Source: Bacteroidales bacterium (GTDB lineage Bacteria; Bacteroidota; Bacteroidia; Bacteroidales; P3). Taken from it: a stretch of DNA of 64,000 bases. Both the position numbers and the translations under genes were made by a program. The stretch spans positions 1 to 64,000 of the forward strand of contig JAGCVI010000030.1 in the NCBI GenBank assembly GCA_017962445.1, in the 5' to 3' direction. A model generated the notes under the pieces. That model was not told where the DNA came from and did not search any database. It saw only the letters and a program-made list of their open reading frames with translations. This document shows, piece by piece, positions 34,042 through 43,298 of the stretch. Numbering within the stretch: position 1 is the first letter of the stretch; the number at the start of each line of letters is the position of its first letter.

Positions 34042-37000
34042 ATGAAACGTCTGTTTATCGTTCTTGCAATGTTAGCAATTATGCCGTCGGTATGGGCCGT
34101 TCCGGTCTTCAACATGCCTACGGTTCGCATCCAGCCTAACGGCGATACGGTGCATCTTTTTGTTTCAGGCGACGAATACTATCACCGCCTCCACGACGCA
34201 AACGACTACACCATAGTCCAGAACCCCGCCACGGGCTACTGGGTCTATGCTGACTCGGTGCACTGGAGAAACACTGTCGGCGGCGAAAACCGCTGGGATG
34301 TGGTGGCAACCGACTATGTTGTCGGGGTTGTGAACCCCGCCACGGCAGGCCTGAACCCGAGCATCGGTGTCGACCGCGAGACTTGGCTGGAACTGCAGCA
34401 CCGTTACGACATACCCAAGAACATAGCTTCGCAGCCCAAGACTTCGGGCACGAACCACGGCACGATGAACAATATAGTCGTTTTCATCCGTTTCAGCGAC
34501 GAGACAGAGATAAGCACCGCCTTCTCGACTATCGACGCCATGTTCAACGACTCTTCGGCGACCTCAACCTCTATGTACAGCTATTTCAAGAAGGTGTCAT
34601 ACAACAAGATATTCATCCCCACACACTATTTCCCCACACCTAACGGCAACAGCATTATCTCCTTCCAGGATAGCCTGCCGCGCAGCTACTATATGCCCTA
34701 CGACGCTACCACAAACCCGAACGGCTACCAGAATGACAATGAGAGCCGCAACCGCGAGTTCAGCTTGTTGGAAAGGGCTGTGAACTATATCAACGCCAAC
34801 TATCCTGTGCCCACCACCATCAACCTCGATATGGACAATGATGGCAAGGTCGACAATATCTGTTTCGTTGTAAAGGGCACCTACACAGGCTGGAGCGACC
34901 TCCTGTGGCCGCACAAATGGAGCCTGTACGACAGGTATGTGTATATCAACGGCAAGCGTGTCTATACCTTCAACCTCCAGCTCGAAGGCAGCGGCAGCCA
35001 CTACTTCAGCAGCTCCACGTTCTGCCACGAGATGTTCCACTCGCTCGGCGCTCCCGACCTCTACCGCTATGATGTAGGCTCGAATGTCAGCGGCGTGGGC
35101 TCGTGGGACCTTATGTGTAGCAACTCGACGCCTCCTCAGCACATGAGCGCCTATATGAAATGGAAATACGGCAACTGGCTCGATTCGATACCGCAGATAA
35201 CAGTGCCTGGAACCTATACGCTCCATTCGCTCGGCGACGACAGCTACGACAACTGCTGCTACAAGATCGCAGCCCAGGAACCGCACCAGTGGTATGTGCT
35301 TGAATACCGCGACAACACTGAACGCTTCGAGACCGCGCTGCCTGGCAGGGGACTCCTGATTTTCCGTATCGATGACCGCTATCACGGCAATGCCAGCTAC
35401 GATGGTGTGAACACCTTCGACGAGGTCTATCTCTTCCGCCCCGGTGCATTGAACGACAGCACCAACGGCACTCTGTCGCAGGCCTATTTCAGCGGCAACA
35501 CGTCGCGTACTCAGTTCACTCCCAATACCAACCCCTATCCCTGGCTGACCAACAACATCATAGACACCACCATTGCAATCACCAATGTTACCTCGCCGGG
35601 AATAACAATCAGCTTCACTTATAACGACCTGCGCGGATGCCGCAAGCCGATGGACCTTGCGGCGGGTGGCATTAACGGCACCTCCGCACACCTCTCCTGG
35701 TCGGGCAACGCTGGCAACTACAGGATCCAGTACAAGGTGGCCGGTACTAGCGGCAACGGCACCACGGTGACGACATCCTCTCCGTGGTACAACCTCACCG
35801 GATTGGCGCTCAACACATCGTACCAATGGCGTGTGCAGGGTGTCTGCTCTTCGACGGACAACAGCTCCTATTCTGACTGGGAGAGTTTCACCACCACATC
35901 TTGCTACGTGCCTGTCTACGACACCATCGGCAGCAGCGACACATCGCTCTATTTCCTGCCGTTGAACACTTACTACAACTATTCTTATTCGCAGATGATC
36001 TACACCGCTGCCGAAATGGGTGGCGCTCTCAATATCTCGAAGATAGCTTACAACTATGAAGGCAGCAACCAGCTCTCGAGCAAGACCGACTGCATAATAT
36101 ATATGGGCAACACTACCCAGAGCTCGTTCAGCGGCACTGCAATGAGCAACTTCGTGCCTTTCAGCCAGCTGACCAAGGTTTACGAGGGACCGATTGTCTG
36201 TACACAGGGATGGAACGAGATTGTTCTCGATACTGTGTTTGCTTACAACGGCACCGACAACCTCGTCATCGCCATCGACGACAACAGTGGCGACTATGAC
36301 GGCTCAAGCTACAAGTTCTACTGCTCGTCGACAGGCAGCAACTATCGTTCGCTGACCTACTATAGCGACAGCTATAATCCCGACCCGACGGCCTCGTCGT
36401 TCAGCGGCAGCAAGAGCCGTCGCCTGCATCGGCCTGACATTATGTTCAACGGCTGCCCGCAGAACATTGTGAACACCTATACCGTCACGGTCTCCGCCAA
36501 CAATGCTTCCTACGGCACCGTCAGCGGCGGTGGCAGCTACGACGAGTCCAGCCAGGCTACAATAACCGCCACACCTGCCACGGGATACCAGTTCAGCCAC
36601 TGGTCGAGCAACGGCACTACAATAACCCAGAACCCCTACACCTTCACGGTAAGTGGAAACCGCAGTTTCGTAGCCTATTTCACACCGATAGCATATAATG
36701 TAAGCGCGTCGGTTCTCGGTGGCGGCACCGTGACTGGCACCGGCAGCTACAACTACGGCAGTCAGGCTACAATAACGGCCAATGCCTCGACAGGATACCA
36801 GTTCAGCTACTGGATCAGCGATGGCGACACCATCACCCAGAATCCTTATACCTTCACAGTCACTGGCGACCGCAGCTTTGTCGCTCGTTTTGTCCAGACG
36901 GTATGCAACGTTGGCGCAATGGCTGTCGGCGGCGGTTCTGTATCGGGTTCCGGCAGCTATACCTATGGTACACAGGCAACTCTTACCGCCACTCCGTTCA

Positions 37001-37593
37001 ACCACTACCACTTCTTGTACTGGGTATGCACTCTGACAGGCGACACTGTCAGCACGAATCCTTATATTTTCACCGTGAATGGCGACATTAGCTATACGGC
37101 ATATTTCGAGATTGACCGTCATAGCGTGCAGGTCCAGAGCTCTGACATCACGGCAGGACAGGCCTGGTTTGTTGTCAACGGCAGCGATGAACATCTGAAC
37201 GACGGAACGTTCGACTACGGCACATGGATTACTTTGTATGCCCTCCCCACAGCCGACAACGGCGTGATACATTACCAGTTCGACGGTTGGAATGACGGTT
37301 CTGCAGACAGCATCCACGTGGTGCAGGTATCGGGGGATATGCAGTATGTGGCCTCCTTCTCTGGACACGAGGTGGGCATTTCTGAGGTTGGCAACGGCAT
37401 CACCGTCAGCGTCGACTATCGCACAATCACCGTCTACGGTGCCGATGGCCGCCACATCGTGCTCTATGACGTTTTGGGCCGTCCGTTGTCGCAGGCCGAA
37501 GGCATGGCGACGAACACTTTCGTTGTAGACCGTCCAGGAGTATACCTGCTTAAAGTTGAAAATGTTCCGACATTCAAGCTGCTCGTCAGATAA
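34042..37593 (+). CDS. secreted M6-family metalloprotease with T9SS sorting domain
   Basis: 1183 residues. After a signal peptide (LAMLAIMPSVWA) comes an M6 (immune inhibitor A-like) protease domain with the zinc motif HEMFHSLGAPD at residues 329-339 (two His, catalytic Glu, third ligand Asp). A fibronectin type III-like domain follows (~530-615; AHLSWSGNAGNYRIQYK), then a beta-sandwich, then three to four ~70-residue InlB-type repeats (~813-1025; ATGYQFSHWSSNG, NPYTFTV). The last ~75 residues match the T9SS type A sorting domain, with VYGADGRHIVLYDVLGR and the terminal VYLLKVENV...KLLVR. It should be exported through T9SS and act outside the cell, probably as a gut or tissue protease. Confidence 0.92.
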   Translation: MKRLFIVLAMLAIMPSVWAVPVFNMPTVRIQPNGDTVHLFVSGDEYYHRLHDANDYTIVQNPATGYWVYADSVHWRNTVGGENRWDVVATDYVVGVVNPATAGLNPSIGVDRETWLELQHRYDIPKNIASQPKTSGTNHGTMNNIVVFIRFSDETEISTAFSTIDAMFNDSSATSTSMYSYFKKVSYNKIFIPTHYFPTPNGNSIISFQDSLPRSYYMPYDATTNPNGYQNDNESRNREFSLLERAVNYINANYPVPTTINLDMDNDGKVDNICFVVKGTYTGWSDLLWPHKWSLYDRYVYINGKRVYTFNLQLEGSGSHYFSSSTFCHEMFHSLGAPDLYRYDVGSNVSGVGSWDLMCSNSTPPQHMSAYMKWKYGNWLDSIPQITVPGTYTLHSLGDDSYDNCCYKIAAQEPHQWYVLEYRDNTERFETALPGRGLLIFRIDDRYHGNASYDGVNTFDEVYLFRPGALNDSTNGTLSQAYFSGNTSRTQFTPNTNPYPWLTNNIIDTTIAITNVTSPGITISFTYNDLRGCRKPMDLAAGGINGTSAHLSWSGNAGNYRIQYKVAGTSGNGTTVTTSSPWYNLTGLALNTSYQWRVQGVCSSTDNSSYSDWESFTTTSCYVPVYDTIGSSDTSLYFLPLNTYYNYSYSQMIYTAAEMGGALNISKIAYNYEGSNQLSSKTDCIIYMGNTTQSSFSGTAMSNFVPFSQLTKVYEGPIVCTQGWNEIVLDTVFAYNGTDNLVIAIDDNSGDYDGSSYKFYCSSTGSNYRSLTYYSDSYNPDPTASSFSGSKSRRLHRPDIMFNGCPQNIVNTYTVTVSANNASYGTVSGGGSYDESSQATITATPATGYQFSHWSSNGTTITQNPYTFTVSGNRSFVAYFTPIAYNVSASVLGGGTVTGTGSYNYGSQATITANASTGYQFSYWISDGDTITQNPYTFTVTGDRSFVARFVQTVCNVGAMAVGGGSVSGSGSYTYGTQATLTATPFNHYHFLYWVCTLTGDTVSTNPYIFTVNGDISYTAYFEIDRHSVQVQSSDITAGQAWFVVNGSDEHLNDGTFDYGTWITLYALPTADNGVIHYQFDGWNDGSADSIHVVQVSGDMQYVASFSGHEVGISEVGNGITVSVDYRTITVYGADGRHIVLYDVLGRPLSQAEGMATNTFVVDRPGVYLLKVENVPTFKLLVR

Positions 37594-37630
37594 ACCTAAT
37601 CCATAAACCTTTAAACTTAAAACTCTAGCC

Positions 37631-39187
37631 ATGAATATCAATATCGTCCAGCATAACGTAATAACCAACAATCCAGAAGAGAACCTCAAGTGGATTCTTG
37701 AGGAAATTGAGAAACCTCAGGCTGAGGAATCGCTGCTTACGGTCTTTCCTGCCTGCACATTGTGCGGATATCCGCTTTTCGGCTCGGTGGCCTACACCGA
37801 CATTCAGAAACGTGCACAGGCGGCCCTTCAGGAGTGCATCCAGCATTCCGAACATCGCGCTTTCCTCATAGGAATGCCTTTGCAGATTCAGGACAAAGGA
37901 CTTTGCAACGCCATTGTCTTTGTCCAGAACAACGCCATCCGAGCCATTGTGACCAAGAAATACCTCGCTCCGGACGAGCAGAAGTATTTTGTTCGTGGCG
38001 AAGGTGTGCAGATTGTCAACTATCAGGGACAGCAGATAGCTATAGGCTTCTACGAAGACCTCAAGGAGCTCTCCAAGAACCATAACGAGCAACCCGACAT
38101 AGTGATTTGCTGCGGCTGCAATATTTTCGACTACAAGAAGCCCTATAGCATCCGCTATCGTATGCACAAGATTGTTGAGAACCTCAATGCGTCGCTCGTT
38201 TTTGTCAACCGCATCGGTGCCGAAGGCCCATACCTGTTTGCTGGAGGCAGTATGGCTCTTAATGCGGCAGGTTCGCTGCTGTGCCAGTTTCCCTATTTCG
38301 AGGAACACAGCCAAAACGTGGATTTGCAGCTGCTTTCATCATGCGAAGATGAGAAGCCAGAGGTTGTGGAGCTTGTCTACAAGGCTTTGCTTATGGGCAT
38401 TCGCGAGTATTTCGCCAAAAACCATCTGCAGCGTGCCGTTCTCGGACTCAGTGGAGGCATCGACTCGGCACTTGTCTGCGCCCTTGCTGCTGCAGCTCTC
38501 GGCCCCGAGAATGTGCATGGCATCCTGATGCCCTCGCAGTATTCCACCGATCATTCTGTGAAGGATGCCGAGGATTTGGCTCGCAACCTTGGAGTGGAGT
38601 ACCATATCGTTCCCATCGCCGAGTGTTTCGAGGCTTTCAAACACACGATGAAGCCTGTCTTCGGCGATCGCCCCGAGGATGTCACTGAGGAGAACATGCA
38701 GGCCCGCATACGTGGAACTATATTGATGTCTTACGCCAACAAGTTTGGTGCCATCGTGTTGAATACCACCAACAAGAGCGAGGCTGCCATGGGCTATGGC
38801 ACACTCTACGGCGACAGTTGCGGCGCAATCTCGGTCATCGGTGACCTTTACAAGACCGAGGTCTACGAACTGTCGCAGTGGATTAACCGCAACGGCGAAC
38901 TGATACCTACCAACTCCATAACCAAGGCACCTTCCGCCGAGCTGCGTCCCGGACAGAAAGACTCTGATTCACTGCCAGATTATGAGTTACTTGATGCAAT
39001 TCTGAATCTTCATATAGAGGAACAGCTGTCGTTCGACGAGATTGTCGAGGAAGGCTACGACCCCGACGTAGTACGCGAAGTGCTACGCAAGGTGAAGATA
39101 AACGAGTGGAAACGCCTGCAGTTTGCTCAGCAGCTCAAAGTCTCATCAATGACCTTCGGCCTCGACCGCCGCGTACCGATATCGTAG
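37631..39187 (+). CDS. nadE: NAD+ synthetase, long form with apparently inactive glutaminase domain
   Basis: 518 residues. Residues 1-245 have the nitrilase/glutaminase fold; residues ~260-518 are the synthetase domain, with the pyrophosphatase loop LGLSGGIDSAL and conserved NTTNKSEAAMGYGTLYGD and KAPSAELRPGQKDSDSLP. In normal glutamine-dependent enzymes the glutaminase triad is Glu (FPEL..GYP), Lys (K-x-x-L) and Cys (ICED). Here the segments read FPACTLCGYP (Ala41 for Glu), KKYL (Lys109 kept) and IGFYEDL (Tyr141 for Cys). The enzyme should still join deamido-NAD and ammonia with ATP, but probably cannot use glutamine itself. A perfect terminator follows. Confidence 0.9.
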   Translation: MNINIVQHNVITNNPEENLKWILEEIEKPQAEESLLTVFPACTLCGYPLFGSVAYTDIQKRAQAALQECIQHSEHRAFLIGMPLQIQDKGLCNAIVFVQNNAIRAIVTKKYLAPDEQKYFVRGEGVQIVNYQGQQIAIGFYEDLKELSKNHNEQPDIVICCGCNIFDYKKPYSIRYRMHKIVENLNASLVFVNRIGAEGPYLFAGGSMALNAAGSLLCQFPYFEEHSQNVDLQLLSSCEDEKPEVVELVYKALLMGIREYFAKNHLQRAVLGLSGGIDSALVCALAAAALGPENVHGILMPSQYSTDHSVKDAEDLARNLGVEYHIVPIAECFEAFKHTMKPVFGDRPEDVTEENMQARIRGTILMSYANKFGAIVLNTTNKSEAAMGYGTLYGDSCGAISVIGDLYKTEVYELSQWINRNGELIPTNSITKAPSAELRPGQKDSDSLPDYELLDAILNLHIEEQLSFDEIVEEGYDPDVVREVLRKVKINEWKRLQFAQQLKVSSMTFGLDRRVPIS

Positions 39188-39276
39188 TGAAACTAAGTAT
39201 ACATTCTTGTTTTCAATAGCAGACATTACCATTTCTAGTATGAGAGTGTTTTAGAGAATGATTGTGTAAAGAACTA

Positions 39277-39318
39277 CTAAGCCACTCTGCACCGGCAGTG
39301 CAGAGTGGCTTAGTTTTT
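39277..39318 (+). terminator. intrinsic terminator of nadE
   Basis: CTAAGCCACTCTGCAC (39277-39292) and GTGCAGAGTGGCTTAG (39298-39313) form a perfect 16-bp stem with a CGGCA loop, followed by TTTTT. Confidence 0.95.
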
Positions 39319-39396
39319 GTAGATTCGAAAGTATTCTTTTTTGTGACATGGCGGAAAATGTGCTTGCGAAGGAACCAACACATCTAAAAAAAATAT

Positions 39397-39427
39397 TTTG
39401 TTAATTCAATTATTTGTATTACTTTTG
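39397..39427 (+). promoter_or_regulatory. promoter of the antitoxin gene
   Basis: TTTG (39397-39400), 19 bases, TACTTTTG (39420-39427): exact Bacteroidota promoter. The start near 39434 gives a leader of about 24 bases. Confidence 0.8.
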
Positions 39428-39457
39428 CATTTGAAAGTATTTAAATGTAATACAGCG

Positions 39458-39745
39458 ATGGATACAGTAATTGAAAGAAAACCAACATCTTTTCGTCTCC
39501 GTACTGATCTTCTTGATATACTGAGAAGGAATGCTGTTCGTCAAAACCGCACCCTCAACAACTATGTTGAGAGTATCCTGCTCGATATTGTTTACAACGA
39601 GCCTAACGACACAACCCGTGCCGTCGGCGACCGAAGTGGAGCCAATGATACTATTATTGCTATAGAGGAGGCAATGTCCGGACGCAACTGCAACAAGGTA
39701 TACTCAAGTGCTGAGGAGATGATGAATGACATTCTCAATGACTAA
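39458..39745 (+). CDS. ribbon-helix-helix-type antitoxin
   Basis: 95 residues from the ATG at 39458 (the upstream extension crosses the promoter). The N-terminal ~45 residues, with TSFRLRTDLLDILRRNAVRQ and RTLNNYVESILL, form the strand-helix-helix of an RHH/Arc-type DNA-binding domain. The acidic C-terminus (SSAEEMMNDILND) is of the kind that wraps a YafQ/RelE-type toxin. A remnant of such a toxin starts 2 bases downstream, so this antitoxin is now probably an orphan. Confidence 0.8.
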   Translation: MDTVIERKPTSFRLRTDLLDILRRNAVRQNRTLNNYVESILLDIVYNEPNDTTRAVGDRSGANDTIIAIEEAMSGRNCNKVYSSAEEMMNDILND

Positions 39746-39747
39746 GG

Positions 39748-39939
39748 ATGAAATGGTTACAGCCAACTACCTAGTACAAGAAAGACCTGAAGCGGTACAA
39801 GCATCAGCTCCGGCTACTTTCGGAACTGAAAGTTCTTTTGGAGCTGCTGATTAACGAGCAGCCCACCAATCTATTGAAAAGCCCTTTAAGGAACTTTCGC
39901 TTCGCCACAATCGTGAAGTCTATCCTCATCGGGCGTTAA
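39748..39939 (+). pseudogene. broken RelE/YafQ-type toxin
   Basis: An ATG 2 bases after the antitoxin stop opens MKWLQPTT, then TAG (39772-39774). The same frame continues YKKDLKRYKHQLRLLSEL and LKVLLELLINEQP, the standard first half of YafQ/RelE-superfamily toxins. The second half, which carries the catalytic His and terminal Phe, is missing; the frame ends in unrelated sequence at 39939. It is inactivated by both a nonsense codon and truncation. Confidence 0.75.
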
Positions 39940-40021
39940 TCCAATAAATCGCCCTTGAAACCGCCTCCACTTCAATAATAAGAAGCATCTTAGAACTGTC
40001 GTTCCAAAGGCGATAGATTCA

Positions 40022-40648
40022 TCATATAGGATTACTCTCAGTGTTTACCTCGTGTATCATGGAGATGTGGAGAATTCGGGGTTCGTATTTGGTTAGGGTG
40101 AGAAGTTCGTCGTGGACGGTCTTGATGATTCGTGTTTTGTTGGTGAAGATGTCAAACACCAACACACAAAGCCGTTTCCCTCTTGCCTTTATTTTGGAGA
40201 TATCGTCAATATGTACAACACCAAGATTATCCAACACCTCAAAGAGTTGTCCATAGTGATGTTTCTTGAACTTGCTCCATGTCGACGCTGTAAGCACAGG
40301 AAGGTAGACAACCAATTCAGAATACTTTGATTTGAGATAGGAAATAACGGCAATCATCCATTTGTAGTCCTCGTCATTGAAAGCATCCGTACACTTTTTC
40401 ATATCCTCCATCCGCATATAGTTGCGAAAAAGCTCGTAGACACCTTTCTTTCCTCTTGTCTTATTTTGTCCGTAAGGATATAGGCAGCACACGTTGAAAG
40501 TTGCCCAATCGGTATTGCCGTCCTCTTTCTGCATCAAGGTGTTTTCCTTGTGGCGATAACGCCTAATGTCTGTTGTCAATACAGGGAGCTCCATGCAGTA
40601 GTCGCAGAACTCGTTCTGTTTCTCAATCCATTTTTGTTGTATAGCCAT
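40022..40648 (-). CDS. unrecognised protein, last gene of the rtcB operon
   Basis: 208 residues, soluble, basic near the C-terminus. Cys residues cluster early (FCDYCMEL, NVCCLYPYG). A hydrophobic strand with flanking charges (RLCVLVFDIFTNKTR) near residue 165 looks like the core strand of a Rossmann-type fold, but no diagnostic motif follows. The family is unknown. It begins 2 bases after the preceding gene of a tight minus-strand run headed by rtcB. Confidence 0.7.
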   Translation of the reverse strand: MAIQQKWIEKQNEFCDYCMELPVLTTDIRRYRHKENTLMQKEDGNTDWATFNVCCLYPYGQNKTRGKKGVYELFRNYMRMEDMKKCTDAFNDEDYKWMIAVISYLKSKYSELVVYLPVLTASTWSKFKKHHYGQLFEVLDNLGVVHIDDISKIKARGKRLCVLVFDIFTNKTRIIKTVHDELLTLTKYEPRILHISMIHEVNTESNPI

Positions 40649-40650
40649 AA

Positions 40651-41646
40651 TTATTGTGTATTTGTTTTTTCTTCCAATGGTGTTACTGTTACATCTTCCA
40701 GCTCGACAATGTAGCCCCAGAATGTTCTTTCCGTGGTCTCATCGTCGGGTAAATCACTTTCGCAACCGTTGGCGTGATGCAAATCTTCTTTAATAGTTTT
40801 CGCTTTATCGTACACCACCCCACGTTCTCCTATTGGAAATTCACTTCTTTCGGCAATATATCTCGTTATGGTTCCAGTAATGTTTAGGGTGGCAAATCCA
40901 TGATGCTCTTCCTCATAATCGATAATGGTTCCGTGTGCATATTTAAACCCATGGGGCAAGGTTCCCGTCCATTCGACTTTGTCACCTACAGAAAAAGGAT
41001 CTCCACAGCATTGCAACTGCCAAGATTCATAATAGATTGTGCACCTATCCATCGTTGACTTTTCAACGATTTCAGGTTCTGAAATATAATTTCTCAAACA
41101 TTCTATTTCATCGGATAGTTCGGAAGAGAATGATTCTCCGTTACGCATTTTCTCATCTATACCCGAAATGCGTAGTAGATTAGTCAATGGAAAATCGGTG
41201 TCGTTTTGCCAAGATCTTCTGTAACCACACAATCCGAGGGCATTCAATACACGATACCCTTCCGACCGTATTGCTGTCAGAAAGTCGTTGAAAGGAATCT
41301 TTTCGTGTAATTCTATTTCAATGGTTTTTATTTCCTCATATTTATCATTAATAGAGACTTTTTCATACGAAATATCTAATTGCAAAATTTCATCGTCCAA
41401 ATTCAACTTGATATTTAATGAACCTGGTTCTTTTTGCCATGTAATATAATACGTCGAGGGGTCTTCTTTTAATTCCGCACATGCATCTATTAATGATTCT
41501 AATGGGTTTATTCCCAAATAACTGGCGTTAAATGTTACTTCTTTGTCGTTAATCAACATTCGGACAGAGCACCAACCCCACGCTATGCTCAATACCCGAA
41601 ATTTAAAAGTTCCTTGCTCCATATTATCTCCTTCTTTAAGCTTCAT
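40651..41646 (-). CDS. unrecognised protein, DUF6578-like C-terminal half
   Basis: 331 residues, acidic. The second half starts with YYESWQLQCCGDPFSVGDKVEW, which resembles DUF6578 proteins (ESWQ..CCG.PF..GD.V.W), a small beta-barrel-like domain of unknown function. The first half contains a Trp-rich strand set (LSIAWGWCSVRM) and helices. It overlaps the preceding gene by 11 bases (41636-41646), supporting an operon. The start could also be Met9. DUF6578 is my best match, held with moderate confidence. Confidence 0.7.
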   Translation of the reverse strand: MKLKEGDNMEQGTFKFRVLSIAWGWCSVRMLINDKEVTFNASYLGINPLESLIDACAELKEDPSTYYITWQKEPGSLNIKLNLDDEILQLDISYEKVSINDKYEEIKTIEIELHEKIPFNDFLTAIRSEGYRVLNALGLCGYRRSWQNDTDFPLTNLLRISGIDEKMRNGESFSSELSDEIECLRNYISEPEIVEKSTMDRCTIYYESWQLQCCGDPFSVGDKVEWTGTLPHGFKYAHGTIIDYEEEHHGFATLNITGTITRYIAERSEFPIGERGVVYDKAKTIKEDLHHANGCESDLPDDETTERTFWGYIVELEDVTVTPLEEKTNTQ

Positions 41647-42274
41647 ACATCTGCTTGATTTCAGCGAGAATCTCTGTGGTTATTTTAGTGATGAGGTTGG
41701 CTGCACGGTCGAAAACCTCCTTGGGAATACTCATCGATTTTTCGACATACTCCATAACATACTCTTTAAATGGCTCATTCTTGTTCTCTGTCCAATACTC
41801 ATCCACAAATATCACATCCCCTTGCGGGACAGGATCAATGCTTGTAACATGTACAAGACGAAAATCGGGAGAATCGCCAAAATCATCAGAGATATCCTCT
41901 TCAAATTCTTCCAAATACTCTGCAATATGTATTTCTTTTATGGGTATATACAAACAGTCGCCAACCGCCAAGTTCCCATTGTACGGAGATGCACACTTCT
42001 TGACCATTTGTTCTATCGTATTATCACACTCAACATTCCTTTTCTCCCATCTGTCATAATAGCGTCTTAGGATTCGTTTCCCTACGTCAACTTTATTGGG
42101 GTCAATACCCGTATGTGAAGCATCCTCCCAATCAATAACGTCTCGACTAATATTATAAATGTCGAGTGCATAACCGTTATCCCATACTTCAATGTAATGT
42201 GTAAAGGTTGCACTTTCGCCGAACTTTTCGTCTGATTTATACCTGATATAATAAGAATTATTGTCTATTTCCAT
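41636..42274 (-). CDS. unrecognised acidic protein in the rtcB operon
   Basis: 212 residues, strongly acidic. The N-terminus is beta-rich (FTHYIEVWDNGYALDIYNI), the middle has many Asp/Glu, and the C-terminal ~60 residues are helical (SIPKEVFDRAANLITKITTEI). No signal peptide or membrane helix is seen, and I do not recognise the family. It overlaps the DUF6578-like gene and lies 81 bases behind the 141-residue gene. Confidence 0.68.
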   Translation of the reverse strand: MEIDNNSYYIRYKSDEKFGESATFTHYIEVWDNGYALDIYNISRDVIDWEDASHTGIDPNKVDVGKRILRRYYDRWEKRNVECDNTIEQMVKKCASPYNGNLAVGDCLYIPIKEIHIAEYLEEFEEDISDDFGDSPDFRLVHVTSIDPVPQGDVIFVDEYWTENKNEPFKEYVMEYVEKSMSIPKEVFDRAANLITKITTEILAEIKQMYEA

Positions 42275-42355
42275 AATTATCAGTGTTTTTTAATAAAAGC
42301 ATGGGTATCGTCCTTGCCCGAAAATGATAAACGGGGGGTGTCAAAATCCATGCTT

Positions 42356-42781
42356 TTAACATATGTTACTGCTGACTGTTCCATAATCCGGTTTATCTAT
42401 CAGTTTATTGGATGTCAACTGCAATTCCAATTCATCTATGTCATAATCTGGGTAAAACCCATCCTCTCCACCATTTCCACCGAACCACCAGGCCCCATCT
42501 CCAAATGAAAAGTTAAAGCCATGACTATTGTTTGAACATATGCAAAATCTTCCTTTCACTAATTCCCAATCCCAAACCAAAGTAATCCCTTGTTCTTCTT
42601 CGTCATTATACCATTCCCAAAAGCAATCCTTGACAACCGAATCTATGGTGATAATCGATAAGAAATATTCCACATTTTCTGTTAAGACATATTTCTCGTT
42701 CTTAGCTAAGTCCGACTGCCGTTCAATGAGAGCTTTTGCTTCCTCTAACAATCTTGTTTTATTGGTTCCTGTCAGTTCCAT
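42356..42781 (-). CDS. small acidic Trp-rich protein, paralogous to the 43299 gene
   Basis: 141 residues, very acidic, with many Trp and Gly. The core W-Y-N-D-E-E ... LVWDWEL ... RF matches the 129-residue protein encoded at 43299-43688 (W-D-N-K-E-E ... FLWDTKL ... RF), so the two appear to be diverged copies of one family. The C-terminal part (FSFGDGAWWFGGNGGEDG) is Gly/Trp-rich. Size and acidity recall immunity or inhibitor proteins, but this is inference. Confidence 0.65.
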   Translation of the reverse strand: MELTGTNKTRLLEEAKALIERQSDLAKNEKYVLTENVEYFLSIITIDSVVKDCFWEWYNDEEEQGITLVWDWELVKGRFCICSNNSHGFNFSFGDGAWWFGGNGGEDGFYPDYDIDELELQLTSNKLIDKPDYGTVSSNIC

Positions 42782-42910
42782 TTCTTTTCTCTTTTTCTTT
42801 TAAAGAGAGCCATTGGGGGGCGGCCCCTTCCCCCATAGTCGCTTATCGACGCAACGGCAGCCGGCCTTTCTGCTCTTAATGACTCTGTATCATTCTCTCA
42901 ATCCAGTATA

Positions 42911-43147
42911 TCATTTCTTATAAGACTCTCGTGCTAAACAGACTATTTCATCAGGAACGAATATTTCATATACTCCGTATCCCGCTACCCATTCACTGTT
43001 CGGGTAAGCATGGCAGAATTGCTGATGCGCTAACGGATAAACCTTTCTGTATACTGACGGAACCATCTTTTGCATCAGTTCTGTGCTTGCTGTTTCGGAT
43101 GTGTTATCTTCAAACCATTCTTTATCCCATGCCCATTTCGTCATCAT
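42911..43147 (-). CDS. small unrecognised protein in the rtcB operon
   Basis: 78 residues, with Trp/Tyr-rich segments (MTKWAWDKEWFED; WVAGYGVYEIFVPDEIV). No known family. It lies 15 bases behind the 40-codon gene and 129 bases before the 141-residue gene. That spacer carries a G-rich/C-rich inverted repeat near 42817-42836 that could form a hairpin. Confidence 0.55.
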   Translation of the reverse strand: MMTKWAWDKEWFEDNTSETASTELMQKMVPSVYRKVYPLAHQQFCHAYPNSEWVAGYGVYEIFVPDEIVCLARESYKK

Positions 43148-43162
43148 TGCGAGAGCCTGAAC

Positions 43163-43285
43163 CTATTCTTCTGACAATTCAATCGACACCATAATTGTAC
43201 CATCGCCACTCTCCAGCCCCAAGTCCATTGCCGTCCAAAACATAGGTTCGCACCTGAAGCTATATATTCCTGTTTGTAAATTCAT
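43163..43285 (-). CDS. very small protein (40 residues) in the rtcB operon
   Basis: ATG at 43283-43285, stop TAG at 43163-43165. It reads MNLQTGIYSFRCEPMFW and continues to an acidic end (VSIELSEE). Too short to classify. It fills the 151-base space between two cotranscribed genes with near-contiguous spacing (13 and 15 bases), which is the main reason to think it is real. Confidence 0.45.
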   Translation of the reverse strand: MNLQTGIYSFRCEPMFWTAMDLGLESGDGTIMVSIELSEE

Positions 43286-43298
43286 TTCAAAAAACTTT

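Noticed and set aside
34597..35826. 409-codon frame opposite the M6 protease
   Set aside because: Shadow of a long, well-supported coding region with no domains of its own.
42782..42910. G/C-rich hairpin in the rtcB operon as a terminator
   Set aside because: An inverted repeat of G and C runs is present, but without a T tract on the minus strand; genes on both sides look cotranscribed, so evidence is too weak.
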